From contig NZ_CP108383.1 of assembly GCF_035958815.1 (NCBI RefSeq), forward strand, positions 7,316,001 to 7,380,000: 64,000 nucleotides of DNA, given 5' to 3'. Positions 43,349 to 52,836 of this stretch are shown here, piece by piece; within the stretch, counting starts at the first letter, position 1, and the number at the start of each line of letters is the position of its first letter. This DNA is from Nocardia sp. NBC_01327. Lineage in GTDB: Bacteria; Actinomycetota; Actinomycetes; Mycobacteriales; Mycobacteriaceae. A model generated the notes under the pieces. The model searched no databases. It was not told where the DNA came from and was given only the letters and a program-made list of their open reading frames with translations. The translations under genes and the position numbers were made by a program.

Positions 43349-44794
43349 CTACCCCGCGGAAATCTCACTGCGATCGCCGCTCCACAGCGTGTGGTACTTG
43401 CCGTCCGCATCGATGCGCTCATAGGTGTGCGCACCGAAGAAGTCGCGCTGACCCTGGGTGAGAGCTGCAGGGAGCCGCTCGGCACGCAGGGCGTCGTAGT
43501 AGGACAGCGAGGAGGCGAACGCGGGCACCGGAATTCCGAGCAGGGTGGCCGTGGCCACCACCCGGCGCCAGCTGTCGATGGCCGTCTCGATGGCCTCGCG
43601 GAAGTACGGCGCCAGAATCAGGCTCGGCAGCGCCGGGTTCTCGTCGTAGGCCTCCTTGATGCGGTTCAGGAAGCGAGCCCGGATGATGCAGCCGCCGCGC
43701 CAGATGGTCGCCAGATCGCCGGGGTGCAGATTCCAGTTGTATTCGGCGCTGCCCGCCTCGATCTGGTCGAAGCCCTGTGCGTAGGCGACGATCTTGGACG
43801 CGTACAGCGCCTGCCGAATCGCCTCGGTGAATTCCGCTATGTCGGTGGGCTTTTCGGCCAGCTGACCGGAGGCCAGGCCGACCGCGGCCTTGCGCTGGGC
43901 CCGCGAACCGGACAGGGCGCGCGCGAACACGGCCTCGGCGATACCGGTCACCGGCACCCCGAGATCGAGGGCCGACTTGACGGTCCAGCGGCCGGTGCCC
44001 TTCTGCTCGGCGGCATCGACGATGACGTCCACGAGCGGCTTACCGGTCTTGGCGTCGACCTGATTGAGCACCTCGGCGGTGATCTCGACGAGGTAGCTCT
44101 CGAGATCGCCGGAGTTCCAGTCGGTGAACACATCCGCGATCTGCTTGGCGTCGAAGCCGAGCGCATCGCGGAACAGGTTGTAGGCCTCACCGATCAGCTG
44201 CATATCGGCGTACTCGATGCCGTTGTGCACCATCTTGACGAAGTGGCCGGAGCCGTCCGGGCCGATATGGGTGCAGCAGGGGGTGCCGTCGACCTGTGCC
44301 GCAATGGATTCCAGCATCGGGCCCAGGGACTCGTAGGACTCCTTGGGGCCGCCCGGCATGATGGCGGGCCCGTTGAGCGCGCCCTCCTCACCACCGGAGA
44401 TGCCCGCACCCACGAAGTTCAGCCCGCGCGCGGCCATGGCGGCCTCACGCCGGATGGTGTCGGTGTACAGCGCATTGCCGCCGTCGATGATGATGTCGCC
44501 GGGCTCCATGGCCGCGGCCAGTTCCTCGATGACGGCATCGGTGGGGTCGCCGGCCTTGACCATGATCAGCACGCGGCGCGGCTTCTCGAGCGCGGCCACG
44601 AACTCCTCGACGGTCTCGGTGCGGATGAAGTCACCGTCGCCGCCGTGCGCTTCGAGCAGCGCGTCGGTCTTGCCGATGCTGCGGTTGTGCAGCGCGACCG
44701 TGTAGCCGTGCCGTGCGAAATTGCGGGCGATATTGCTACCCATGACCGCCAGGCCGGTGACGCCGATCTGGGCACGCGCTGTAGAGGTCGCCAT
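43349..44794 (-). CDS. gnd: 6-phosphogluconate dehydrogenase, decarboxylating
   Basis: A 481-residue long-chain (NADP type) enzyme. GVTGLAVMGSNIARNFARHGY is the coenzyme motif with the following HNRS specificity loop; GAGISGGEEGALNGPAIMPGG, HFVKMVHNGIEYADMQLI and GGCIIRARFL are the substrate motifs. It forms ribulose 5-phosphate, carbon dioxide and NADPH in the pentose phosphate pathway. ATG 44794 follows GGAGAGAGG. It stands alone, ended by the terminator at 43266-43304. Confidence 0.97.
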   Translation of the reverse strand: MATSTARAQIGVTGLAVMGSNIARNFARHGYTVALHNRSIGKTDALLEAHGGDGDFIRTETVEEFVAALEKPRRVLIMVKAGDPTDAVIEELAAAMEPGDIIIDGGNALYTDTIRREAAMAARGLNFVGAGISGGEEGALNGPAIMPGGPKESYESLGPMLESIAAQVDGTPCCTHIGPDGSGHFVKMVHNGIEYADMQLIGEAYNLFRDALGFDAKQIADVFTDWNSGDLESYLVEITAEVLNQVDAKTGKPLVDVIVDAAEQKGTGRWTVKSALDLGVPVTGIAEAVFARALSGSRAQRKAAVGLASGQLAEKPTDIAEFTEAIRQALYASKIVAYAQGFDQIEAGSAEYNWNLHPGDLATIWRGGCIIRARFLNRIKEAYDENPALPSLILAPYFREAIETAIDSWRRVVATATLLGIPVPAFASSLSYYDALRAERLPAALTQGQRDFFGAHTYERIDADGKYHTLWSGDRSEISAG

Positions 44795-44952
44795 GAAACA
44801 GCCTCTCTCCGTTCGACAGATGTAGTTGCGAGGCCGCACGAACCCGGTCCGGCGGCAGCATCGGGGAAGACGCGGGTCTTCACAATGCCTGGACCTTTTC
44901 TACCGCACGCGGCAATCTCCACCCAGTGCGGATGCGGCCCGCACCTGCCTCG

Positions 44953-46260
44953 TCAGGGCTCGCCGGGCAGCTCGAACCCCACTTCCGCGCCGCCGCCGGG
45001 GCGATCGGCGGCGAAGACCGTGCCGGAGTGGGCGGTGATGATGTCGTGCACGATGGCCAGGCCCAGACCCGATCCCGGGGTGGCCCGGGTGCGGTCGGCG
45101 CGGTAGAAGCGGTCGAAGACGGCGCGCTGTGCGGTCGGGTCGATGCCCGGGCCGTGGTCGAGCACCGCGAGCCGGGCGCCGGTGAGGTGAATATCGATCC
45201 CGGTGTCGAGTGGGCTGTATTTGGTGGCATTGTCCAGCAGATTGTCGATGCAGCGGGCCACCGCCTGCGGGCGGGCGGTCACCGGCGCCGGGTCCTCGAC
45301 GTGCAGGGTGATGGTGCGGCCGGTGCGGCGGCGGAATCGGCGCGCACAGTCCTCGGCGATCTCGGGCAGGTCCAGCGCCGCCGGGGTTTCCGCGGTGTGC
45401 TGATCGGTGGCGAGCTCCACGAGTTCGCCGACCAGGGCATCGAGCGCCTTGGCCTCCTGCACGAGGGTGGTCAGCACCTGGGCCTCGTCCGCGGGGCCGA
45501 GCTTGCCGCGGGCGCGCTGCAGGAGTTCAGCGCTGCCGCGCACCGAGGTCAGTGGTGTCCGCAGTTCGTGACCGGCGTCCTCGACGAGCCGGTGCTGCTG
45601 GGCGCGGGAGAAACGCAGGGCGGCGAGCATCGCGTGGAAGCTACGGGTCAATTCGCCGACCTCGTCGCGGCCCGCCTCCGGCAACACGGTGGCCAGATCA
45701 CGGGTGGTGGTGATCCGCCGCGCCGCATCGGCCAGCCGGCGCATGGGGCGCAGAATCCGGCCGATGGCCAGCCAGCTGATCAAGGCCGCCACGACGACCG
45801 CGGCGAGGGTGATCCACGCTGTGCGCCACAGGAATTCATTGTCGATGCGGTCGACCTCGGCATAGTTCTGGCCGACCATCAGCGCACCGCCGCCGGGGCG
45901 GGCCTTGGTGAGCACACCGTGCGGGACATCGGCCACGTCGACATCGGTTTCGGCGCTGCCCGCACCCGCGCGGGCGACTGCGCGGTCGGAGTCGTTCACC
46001 GGCAACAGGTTTCGGCCCGGCGTCAGGGGTTTCACGGTGCCGTCCGGGAGTAGCAGCTGCTCGGTCATATCCGGTCGCGCCGGGATCGGGGCCCCGGCGT
46101 CCAGGAGCGCCAGCACCATATCGGCGCGATCGGCCAGGCCGCGATCGACCTGATCGGCGATCAGCGGGGAGACACTGCGGTAGGCGGTCGCCACGGTGAT
46201 CAGGATCGCGGCGACGGTGGCCGCGACCGCGACCGCGGTGAGCCGCGCGCGCAGCTTCAT
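44953..46260 (-). CDS. Two-component sensor histidine kinase
   Basis: A 435-residue kinase. Two membrane helices (residues 8-26 and 149-167) flank an extracellular sensor of about 120 residues; then HAMP, the dimerisation domain with DAGHELRTPLTSVRG (His231), and the ATPase domain with DNLLDNATKYSP, DHGPGIDP and GSGLGLAIV. It resembles MprB/TrcS-type kinases. Its ATG overlaps the response-regulator stop by four bases. The signal is unknown; the lipoprotein hydrolase in the same transcript hints at an envelope cue. Confidence 0.93.
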   Translation of the reverse strand: MKLRARLTAVAVAATVAAILITVATAYRSVSPLIADQVDRGLADRADMVLALLDAGAPIPARPDMTEQLLLPDGTVKPLTPGRNLLPVNDSDRAVARAGAGSAETDVDVADVPHGVLTKARPGGGALMVGQNYAEVDRIDNEFLWRTAWITLAAVVVAALISWLAIGRILRPMRRLADAARRITTTRDLATVLPEAGRDEVGELTRSFHAMLAALRFSRAQQHRLVEDAGHELRTPLTSVRGSAELLQRARGKLGPADEAQVLTTLVQEAKALDALVGELVELATDQHTAETPAALDLPEIAEDCARRFRRRTGRTITLHVEDPAPVTARPQAVARCIDNLLDNATKYSPLDTGIDIHLTGARLAVLDHGPGIDPTAQRAVFDRFYRADRTRATPGSGLGLAIVHDIITAHSGTVFAADRPGGGAEVGFELPGEP

Positions 46261-46976
46261 GCCGACCGGATGGTGTAGCCGACATTGCGGACGGTGTGGA
46301 TCAGGCGCGGTGCGCCGCCCTCCTCGGTCTTGCGGCGCAGATAGCCGATATAGACGTCGAGGGACCGTGATTCGGTATCGAAGTCGTAGCCCCAGATGTG
46401 TTCGTAGATCTGGCCTCTGGAGAGCACCACGCGCTGATTGCGGAGCAGTAGCTCCAGGACGTCGAATTCGGTGCGGGTCAATTCGAGCGGGGTGGCGCCG
46501 CGGTGCACCTCCCTGGTCGCCGGATCCAGGGTCAGATCGGCGACGGCGAGGATGTCCGCACCGGTGTCGTCCGGTGCGCTGCGCCGCAGCAGCGCCCGGA
46601 GCCGAGCCAGCAGTTCCTCGGTGTCGAACGGTTTGGGCAGGTAATCGTCAGCTCCGGCATCGAGACCCGCGACCCGATCACCGACCTGCTGCCGCGCGGT
46701 GAGCACCAGAATCGGCAGGCGGTCACCGCGGCGGCGCAGCGCCCGGCACAGGGACAGACCGTCCAGGCGCGGCATGACCACATCCACCACCGCCAGATCC
46801 GGGCGCTCGAGCGCCAGCAGGTCGAGCGCCTCCTGACCGTCGCCGGCCAGCCGCACCCGATAGCCCTCGAAGCGCAGCAATTGGTCGAGAGTACTGCGCA
46901 CATTCGGATCGTCCTCGACCACGAGCACTGTTGCTGAAGTCACCGGCCCAGTCTGGCTGGCGGCGGTTGCGGTCAT
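46257..46976 (-). CDS. OmpR/PhoB-type response regulator
   Basis: A 239-residue regulator. The receiver has VEDDPN, phosphoacceptor Asp65 in VVDVVMPRLDG, and the KPFD lysine; the winged-helix domain contains LTRTEFDVLELLLRNQRVVLSRGQI and RTVRNVGY-like RLIHTVRNVGYTIR. It pairs with the overlapping kinase gene. It starts 13 bases after the lipoprotein hydrolase stop, so all three genes probably form one operon. Confidence 0.93.
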   Translation of the reverse strand: MTATAASQTGPVTSATVLVVEDDPNVRSTLDQLLRFEGYRVRLAGDGQEALDLLALERPDLAVVDVVMPRLDGLSLCRALRRRGDRLPILVLTARQQVGDRVAGLDAGADDYLPKPFDTEELLARLRALLRRSAPDDTGADILAVADLTLDPATREVHRGATPLELTRTEFDVLELLLRNQRVVLSRGQIYEHIWGYDFDTESRSLDVYIGYLRRKTEEGGAPRLIHTVRNVGYTIRSA

Positions 46977-46989
46977 GGTGCTGGCCCTG

Positions 46990-48495
46990 TCAGTTCGTGA
47001 CCGGAGCCACGACGATCGGCGGGATCGTGGCTACGCAGTCCGTCGGCCCGGCGGTACCGGTGCGGACGAAGTGCGCCACGATGCCGACCACGCAGCCGCT
47101 GGGTTCCAGATCCGGTACATGCCCGGTATTGGGGACCGAAACGAACGTCGAATGCGCGAATTTCGCAGCGGCCAGTTTGCCGTTGGCATCGGGGGTGATC
47201 GCATCCAGATCACCCGAGAGCACCAGCACCGGGACGTCTGGCATGGCGGTACGCACCTGATCGGGACGCTGCAGGCCCTTGATGCCGGGCCAGCGGATGC
47301 ACGCGTCGCCGCCGTCACGCTGCGCGGCCATGAAACCCTGCGCACTGAATGCGCCGAACCCGCCCGAGGCCTTCGCCAAGGCCTCGCCGAACTGCTGTTC
47401 ACGCTGCGGCAGCGGCGCTTCGGGCGACCACAGCGGCGCATAATCGTTGCAGGCCACCGTGATATACAGCCCGATATTCTCATAGGCCGGTTCGTCGGTG
47501 GTGCGGCGGACGAACTCGATCAATCCGGCGTCGTCACCGCGTACCGCCGAATGCAGTGCGGCGGGCAGCATTCCGAGTGGAGTCAGGGTTTCCGGGTCGG
47601 CGCCCACATTGCTGGTCGCGGCCTCGAACACCAGGCTGCCGAACTTGGCTTCGGTGAGCAGAATCGGCCCCTTGCCCGCCACGGTGATCGGCTTGTCCCG
47701 CAGCCGCGTCGCGACGATGCGCAGATCATCGACGGCCGTATTGCCGTCGCAGACGTGGCTGCGTTCGCATATACGCTGCAGGGCAAGCGATACCGCTTCG
47801 GCGTTGGGGCGCTGCAACTGATCGCTGTCGTTCGGATAGGCGCCCGACAGCACGATCGACTGCACATGATCGGGATGCCGCTGCGCATAGATGGGGAGCA
47901 GGTAGGTCCCATACGAGATGCCGTACGGAATCACCTTGTCGATACCGAGTTTCGCGCGCACCGCGTCGAAATCGTCCACCGTCGCCGCCGAGGTGTATCC
48001 CGCCGCCTTCTCCCCCAGCTGCTGTCCGCAGCGGGCCACCGCCTGCAACTGCGCCTCCCGCGTATCCAGCTGGTAAGCGTCCTGTCCCACACCACAATCC
48101 AGCGCATCCGACACCCCCGTCCCGCGAGGGTCGATCAGCAGCACGTCATAGTCATCCAGCAGCGCCTGCGACAACGTCGCCGCCTCGGCGGCATGCCAGA
48201 TCATCGGCACCCCCGGTCCACCGGGATTCGGCAGGACCGTGCCCGCCGCCTCCCCGTCGGCCCGGCTGTGCTTGATCCGCGTATACCCCACCTGCACGGT
48301 CCCCAGCTCCGCCCGCCCCTGCACCAGCGGCCGCTCCACCACACCGCAATCCACCCCGTGCCCCGCCACGGTCGGGCACCAACTCGGCGCGGCGCCGCCC
48401 CGATCCTCCGTTCCCCCACCGCATCCCGTAATCAGCCCGCCGAGCACAGCCGCTGCCAGCCCGAACCCCAATATCGACCGCACACCAGCGCGCAT
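46990..48495 (-). CDS. Lipoprotein alpha/beta hydrolase with TAP-like C-terminus
   Basis: A 501-residue exported hydrolase whose signal peptide ends with the lipobox LITGCGG. It has NPGGPGVPM (oxyanion), DPRGTGVSD, the nucleophile in PYGISYGTYLLPIYAQRHP, and the C-terminal TAP domain with LVLSGDLDAITP (Asp) and PNTGHVPD (His). Members are tripeptidyl or prolyl aminopeptidases or esterases in the cell envelope. ATG 48495 is preceded by GGAGGA at nine bases. It heads the transcript of the two-component system. Confidence 0.87.
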   Translation of the reverse strand: MRAGVRSILGFGLAAAVLGGLITGCGGGTEDRGGAAPSWCPTVAGHGVDCGVVERPLVQGRAELGTVQVGYTRIKHSRADGEAAGTVLPNPGGPGVPMIWHAAEAATLSQALLDDYDVLLIDPRGTGVSDALDCGVGQDAYQLDTREAQLQAVARCGQQLGEKAAGYTSAATVDDFDAVRAKLGIDKVIPYGISYGTYLLPIYAQRHPDHVQSIVLSGAYPNDSDQLQRPNAEAVSLALQRICERSHVCDGNTAVDDLRIVATRLRDKPITVAGKGPILLTEAKFGSLVFEAATSNVGADPETLTPLGMLPAALHSAVRGDDAGLIEFVRRTTDEPAYENIGLYITVACNDYAPLWSPEAPLPQREQQFGEALAKASGGFGAFSAQGFMAAQRDGGDACIRWPGIKGLQRPDQVRTAMPDVPVLVLSGDLDAITPDANGKLAAAKFAHSTFVSVPNTGHVPDLEPSGCVVGIVAHFVRTGTAGPTDCVATIPPIVVAPVTN

Positions 48496-48646
48496 ATCCC
48501 TCACTCCTCCGCACGTGACGACCCGGTTGTCTCCGAGCCACCACGGCATCGTGCGCGGTCGATATCAAAGCCGTGTCAGACAAACGGCAAAGGCGTGTAA
48601 GAATCCGCTGCGCAAGCGAAATCTCTTGCACAGCAATATGAATGAA

Positions 48647-49006
48647 CTATCTGAACGCCGCGAGGACGAGGGCGCCGAGCAGCGTCAGGCCGAACGCGGC
48701 CACCACCGCAAGCGCCAATGGACGCAACAGTCCCGGCCCCACGGCCCGCGCGATGAAATACCCCGCAGCGCCACCGAGCAGCGCCAGCACCACACCCTCA
48801 CCCATGACCAGGTAGAACACCGAGGCCAGCGCCGCGTTCAGGGCATCACCGGCGCCACGCGCATTGTCGCCGAACGGGATCGGAAACCGATACACGATCC
48901 CCACCAGCGCCGCCGCGATCGGAGCCGTCAGCACCGCGGCGATCCCACCCCACGCCGCCACCGCCCACAGCACCAGCCCACCCGTCCGATTCTCCTCGAA
49001 TCCCAT
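48647..49006 (-). CDS. Small integral membrane protein, 119 residues
   Basis: Three hydrophobic helices: LVLWAVAAWGGIAAVLTAPIAAALVGIV, ASVFYLVMGEGVVLALLGGAAGYFIA and PLALAVVAAFGLTLLGALVLAA. The polar loop PIPFGDNARGAGD lies between the first two. No family is recognised. ATG 49006 is chosen; the frame upstream is not compatible with a membrane N-terminus. Confidence 0.65.
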   Translation of the reverse strand: MGFEENRTGGLVLWAVAAWGGIAAVLTAPIAAALVGIVYRFPIPFGDNARGAGDALNAALASVFYLVMGEGVVLALLGGAAGYFIARAVGPGLLRPLALAVVAAFGLTLLGALVLAAFR

Positions 49007-49319
49007 GCGCGCCTTCCCGATTCCAGGTAGTCCGAGATGACTCAACTGGCACCCGCAATTGCCGAGCGAGGGGGTTCGGCGCGCACGTGCGCACATATCC
49101 CGCGCAGACCGGACAGGATCGGCGACTCGACCGCACCCCCGCGGCGCAACGCACGCCGTCGCGGCTGTACAGCGTCGAGCACGTCGTCCTCCGCCTCACG
49201 GTCCACGGGACCATCTTGCCGGAACCGCAAGATTTCGTACCAGATCACGGTGTGTCGCAAAGCGGCCCGCGACCCTGATCGACAGCGACGACCGGGCGTT
49301 GATGACGACCGGGAGTTGA
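49007..49319. other. Intergenic region with a doubtful 72-residue frame
   Basis: A minus-strand frame at 49042-49260 begins MRHTVIWYEILRFRQDGPVD and ends IAGAS. It lacks a clear ribosome site and any known motif, and its codon bias is weaker than that of neighbours. I do not count it as a gene. Otherwise nothing but promoter space is visible. Confidence 0.3.
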
Positions 49320-49811
49320 TCAGGAGTCCAGCGACGGCAGCGGGGACGACTTCGAATCTTCGGGTGCGGCGGCATCGGCGCGGAGGAGACGCTCGAGGAG
49401 TTCGGTGAGCTGTCCGAGGTCCTCGGGCGAGAGGTCGCGGACCGCCGGGGGCGGGCGCAGCAGGATGGTGTCGGCGGTCGCGATCGCATTGTGCCCGGCA
49501 GACGTGAGCGTGACCAGTTTGCGGCGTCTGTCATCGGGGTGCGGCCGGCGTTCGACGAGACCGTGCGCCTCCAATTTGTCGACGATCAGGGTTGCGTAGG
49601 GCGCGTCGACGCCATTGGCTTCCGCGAGTTCGCGGAGGGTGGCCGGACCTTCGCGGAGCTGGAAGAGGATTTTGCCGCGGCCGCCGCCCAGCCGGAATCC
49701 GAGCGCCTCGGCGAGTTCGCCGCGGCGATTGTGCGCCTCGACGAATCGGTGCATCAGAGCCCACGCCTGTTGGACGGGATCGGCCGGGGGTTTCGCGGAG
49801 TCGGTCACCAC
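49320..49811 (-). CDS. MarR family transcriptional regulator
   Basis: A 163-residue winged-helix regulator: GKILFQLREGPATLRELAEANGV, DAPYATLIVDKLEAHGLVERRPHPDDRRRKLVTLT (recognition helix and wing). Its start overlaps the SDR stop by seven bases. It probably represses the SDR–marR operon through the palindrome at 50527-50541 until a phenolic or hydrophobic ligand arrives; this is inferred from layout. Confidence 0.9.
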   Translation of the reverse strand: MVTDSAKPPADPVQQAWALMHRFVEAHNRRGELAEALGFRLGGGRGKILFQLREGPATLRELAEANGVDAPYATLIVDKLEAHGLVERRPHPDDRRRKLVTLTSAGHNAIATADTILLRPPPAVRDLSPEDLGQLTELLERLLRADAAAPEDSKSSPLPSLDS

Positions 49812-50518
49812 GCCACCGTCCGGCCGAGGAAGTCGACGTACCGCAGACCGGGTACCCCGCGCAGGGAGTCGATCGTCTTGACGATATTCGGGATGCTCTC
49901 GTCGATGCTGTACCGCGCGTCCGGGCCGCCCAGTTCGGTGCGCACCCAGCCGGGAGCCATGAGAACCAGCGTGCGCTCGCCGCCCTGCCGTGCCGCGTAG
50001 CTGCGCATAAAGGTATTGAGCGCGGCCTTGCTGCCGCGGTACACCTCGTGCCCGCCGCGCTCGTTGCCGGACACGCTGCCCTGGCCCGAGGACATAGCGC
50101 CGATCGTGCCCGCGGGCTCGACAAGATCCTGCAGCGCCTCGATGACGCGCAGCGGGCCGAGCGCATTGGTGACCATCACCCGGGTGAACTCCTCGGTCGA
50201 GGTCTCCGCGACCGTGCCCTCCGGCTCGTTGGTGACGCCGGCGTTCACGAACAGCAGGTCGAACCTACGGTCCGCCAGCCGGTCGTGCAGCGCCTCGATC
50301 TGCGCGGGCTCGGTGATGTCGACGGTGTCGATCTCGATGCGCCCGGCGGAGTTTTCGGCCAGATCGTGCAGCGGGGTCCGGCTCGCGCCGCGCACGGTGG
50401 CCACGACCTGCCAGCCGTTGTTCGACCACTCCTGCGCGAGTGCGAGGCCCAGGCCGCGAGAAGCGCCGATCAGGAGCACTCGTTTGCCCAGATCAGGGTT
50501 TGAATTAGTTGTAGTCAT
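49805..50518 (-). CDS. Short-chain dehydrogenase/reductase
   Basis: A 237-residue SDR. The coenzyme motif is LLIGASRGLGLALAQEW, with NAGVTN in place of the usual NNAG, and the catalytic SSGQGS…YRGSKAA (Ser, Tyr-x3-Lys). It reduces a carbonyl or oxidises an alcohol with NAD(P); the substrate is unknown. ATG 50518 is preferred to ATG 50527, which would lie within the palindromic operator. It is the first gene of a two-gene unit with marR. Confidence 0.9.
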   Translation of the reverse strand: MTTTNSNPDLGKRVLLIGASRGLGLALAQEWSNNGWQVVATVRGASRTPLHDLAENSAGRIEIDTVDITEPAQIEALHDRLADRRFDLLFVNAGVTNEPEGTVAETSTEEFTRVMVTNALGPLRVIEALQDLVEPAGTIGAMSSGQGSVSGNERGGHEVYRGSKAALNTFMRSYAARQGGERTLVLMAPGWVRTELGGPDARYSIDESIPNIVKTIDSLRGVPGLRYVDFLGRTVAW

Positions 50519-50526
50519 AGCAATCA

Positions 50527-50541
50527 TTGTATGTTCTACAA
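50527..50541. promoter_or_regulatory. Candidate MarR operator
   Basis: The inverted repeat TTGTA-TGTTC-TACAA lies 9-23 bases upstream of the SDR start codon. It is AT-rich in GC-rich surroundings, as usual for MarR sites, and would block transcription or translation initiation of the SDR–marR operon. Confidence 0.6.
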
Positions 50542-50616
50542 GTAAATCCGTAAAGCTCGGCGACTCAGAGCGGGATCAAGGCCCGCTCTCCAGCGATCGC
50601 CGGGCACACTGGAGGT

Positions 50617-51624
50617 ATGGACCCCGTGGTCGCCCTGCGCCGGATCGCGTACTACAAGGACCGAGCGCGCGAGGACTCGCGACGTGTGATGGCCTACCGC
50701 AATGCCGCCGATATCGTCGAGCGGCTCGACGATGCGCAGCGGGAGGCGCTGGGGAGGTCGAACGGCTGGCAGTCGCTGCCGGGAATCGGCCCGAAGACGG
50801 CCGCCGTGATCGCGCAGGCGTGGTCCGGGCGCGAGCCCGATGCGCTGGTCGAATTGCGGGGCGCGGCAAAGGATCTGGGTGGCGGAGAGTTGCGGGCCGC
50901 GCTCCGGGGCGATCTGCACCTGCACTCGAACTGGTCGGACGGCTCAGCGTCCATCACCGAAATGATGTCCGCCGCACAGGAATTGGGGCACGAGTACTGT
51001 GCGCTCACCGACCACTCGCCCCGATTGACCGTCGCCAATGGGCTGTCGCCGGACCGGCTGCGTCAGCAACTCGACGTCATCGACGAACTGCGCGAACAGT
51101 TCGCGCCGATGCGCATTCTCACCGGCATCGAGGTCGACATTCTCGACGACGGGTCGCTCGATCAGGAACCCGAACTGCTCGAACGACTCGATATCGTGGT
51201 GGCCAGCGTGCATTCCAAGCTCAAGATGGACGCCGCCGCGATGACCAGGCGGATGGTGCGTGCGGTCTCGGGCGGGCAGGCCGACATCCTCGGGCACTGC
51301 ACCGGCCGGCTCGTCGAGGGCAATCGGGGCACCCGGCCGCAGTCGCAGTTCGATGCCGAGCAGGTGTTCACGGCCTGTCGCGACTACGGCACCGCCGTCG
51401 AGATCAATTCCCGGCCGGAACGCCGCGATCCGCCGACCCGGCTGCTGCGGCTGGCCCTCGAAATCGGGTGCGACTTCTCCATCGACACCGATGCGCACGC
51501 GCCCGGCCAGCTCGACTTCCTCGGTTACGGTGCGCAGCGCGCGCTGGAGTGCGGCGTCCCCGCCGAGCGGATCATCAACACCTGGCCCGTGGACAAACTG
51601 CTGACCTGGGCAGCATCCGAATGA
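50617..51624 (+). CDS. Helix-hairpin-helix + PHP domain phosphoesterase (PolX-like without polymerase)
   Basis: A 335-residue protein. Residues 1-90 resemble the HhH region of X-family polymerases (WQSLPGIGPKTAAVIAQAW), and residues 96-330 form a PHP domain: GDLHLHSNWSDG (His101, His103), LTDHSPR, GIEVDI, ASVHSK, LGHCTGR, and the last metal motif SIDTDAHAPGQLDF. PHP parts of PolX are Mn/Zn 3'-5' exonucleases or phosphatases; the nucleotidyltransferase palm is absent. It may take part in DNA end cleaning. Confidence 0.87.
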   Translation: MDPVVALRRIAYYKDRAREDSRRVMAYRNAADIVERLDDAQREALGRSNGWQSLPGIGPKTAAVIAQAWSGREPDALVELRGAAKDLGGGELRAALRGDLHLHSNWSDGSASITEMMSAAQELGHEYCALTDHSPRLTVANGLSPDRLRQQLDVIDELREQFAPMRILTGIEVDILDDGSLDQEPELLERLDIVVASVHSKLKMDAAAMTRRMVRAVSGGQADILGHCTGRLVEGNRGTRPQSQFDAEQVFTACRDYGTAVEINSRPERRDPPTRLLRLALEIGCDFSIDTDAHAPGQLDFLGYGAQRALECGVPAERIINTWPVDKLLTWAASE

Positions 51625-51820
51625 GGCCGATACCCGGGACAGCACCTGCCCCGGGGCGAGCAATTACGTGGCGAGGGGGTCACGGCCGCGTGCTGTGCGG
51701 TGCGCCGCCGTCCGAGAAGGCCGGGGACCGGCCCGACGCCGGCATCAGATCGCGCGCTGCCTCGGCTGCGGCGAGTCACGGCGGGCCGGGCCGGCGCGTT
51801 CGGCGCGTAGCCTGTGAGGC

Positions 51821-52618
51821 GTGCCTCTCGATCACGGTGACCCGGGCGATGCCCCGTCCACTCCCCCGCCGCTGACAGCCGTCGTCAATGCCGATCGGCC
51901 GGCTCCGGCCGAGGAAGCCAGAACCGTTGTGGCGGCGACGAATACCGCGACGCTGGCGAGTCTCACGGCCGACGGTGCGCCCTGGGCCTCCTTCGTCACC
52001 TACGGACTGCTCGACGGTCAGCCGGTGCTGTGCGTCTCGCGGATGGCCGAGCACGGTCGTAATCTCGCCGCCGATCCCCGGGCGAGCCTGTCGATCGTGA
52101 GCCCGGATCTGCCGTCCGATCCGCTGGCCGGTTCGCGAGTCACCCTGGCGGGCAAGGTCGAACAACCGCAGGGCGATGAGGCGGTCGCGGCCCGCGAAGC
52201 GCATCTGGCCGCCGTGCCCGCCGCCAAGTACTACATCGACTTCAGCGATTTCACGCTGTGGGTCATGCGCGTGGAGCGGGTCCGCTGGGTCGGCGGCTAC
52301 GGCCGCATGGATTCCGCTACCGCGGAACAGTATTCCGCCGCAGCACCCGACACGGTCGTGTCCGCGGCGGCCCGCGCCATCACGCACCTCAATGATGACC
52401 ACGCCGACGCCCTGCTCGCCATGGCCCAGGCGCGCGGCGGCTACCCGGACGCCACCGCCGCCGTCTGCGAACGCGCCGACCGCTACGGCCTCGACCTGCG
52501 TGTCACCACCCCGCGCGGCATCGCCGTCACCCGCATCGGCTACGTGGCACCCCTCGATTCGGTCGCCGAACTCCGGGCCGCCACAGTCGAATTGACCCGG
52601 TTGTCGCGCGCGGAGTAG
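51821..52618 (+). CDS. HugZ-like FMN-binding split-barrel protein with DUF2470
   Basis: A 265-residue protein: a split-barrel domain (ATNTATLASLTADGAPWASFVTYGLLDGQPVLCVS) with FYIDF-like YYIDFSDFTLWVMRVERVRWVGGYGRM, followed by a DUF2470 domain (ITHLNDDHADALLAMAQ). The combination is found in HugZ/HutZ haem oxygenases and related haem-binding proteins; the HLNDDHAD His residues could bind haem. It may release iron from haem. Start is GTG. Confidence 0.85.
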   Translation: MPLDHGDPGDAPSTPPPLTAVVNADRPAPAEEARTVVAATNTATLASLTADGAPWASFVTYGLLDGQPVLCVSRMAEHGRNLAADPRASLSIVSPDLPSDPLAGSRVTLAGKVEQPQGDEAVAAREAHLAAVPAAKYYIDFSDFTLWVMRVERVRWVGGYGRMDSATAEQYSAAAPDTVVSAAARAITHLNDDHADALLAMAQARGGYPDATAAVCERADRYGLDLRVTTPRGIAVTRIGYVAPLDSVAELRAATVELTRLSRAE

Positions 52619-52836
52619 CAACGATCAACAGCCTGCGCGCGGATCGAAGCCATCGACCCGGCCCGCGCGAGTCGGCGGTTCAGTCCATATCGGTCCGCAC
52701 TCCGCCAGCAGCCGACCTACGCAGTCAGCGACCCGGGCCACACCGGTCTGGTCGAGGCCGTCCTGTGGCCGACCCGTCCAGATCGGCGAACCGCGGCGGC
52801 ATCCACCTGCTTTCGCGATCCCCGGAAGTCGGCTCG

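Noticed and set aside
49042..49260. 72-codon minus-strand frame
   Set aside because: No clear ribosome site, weak codon bias and no motif; left as intergenic.
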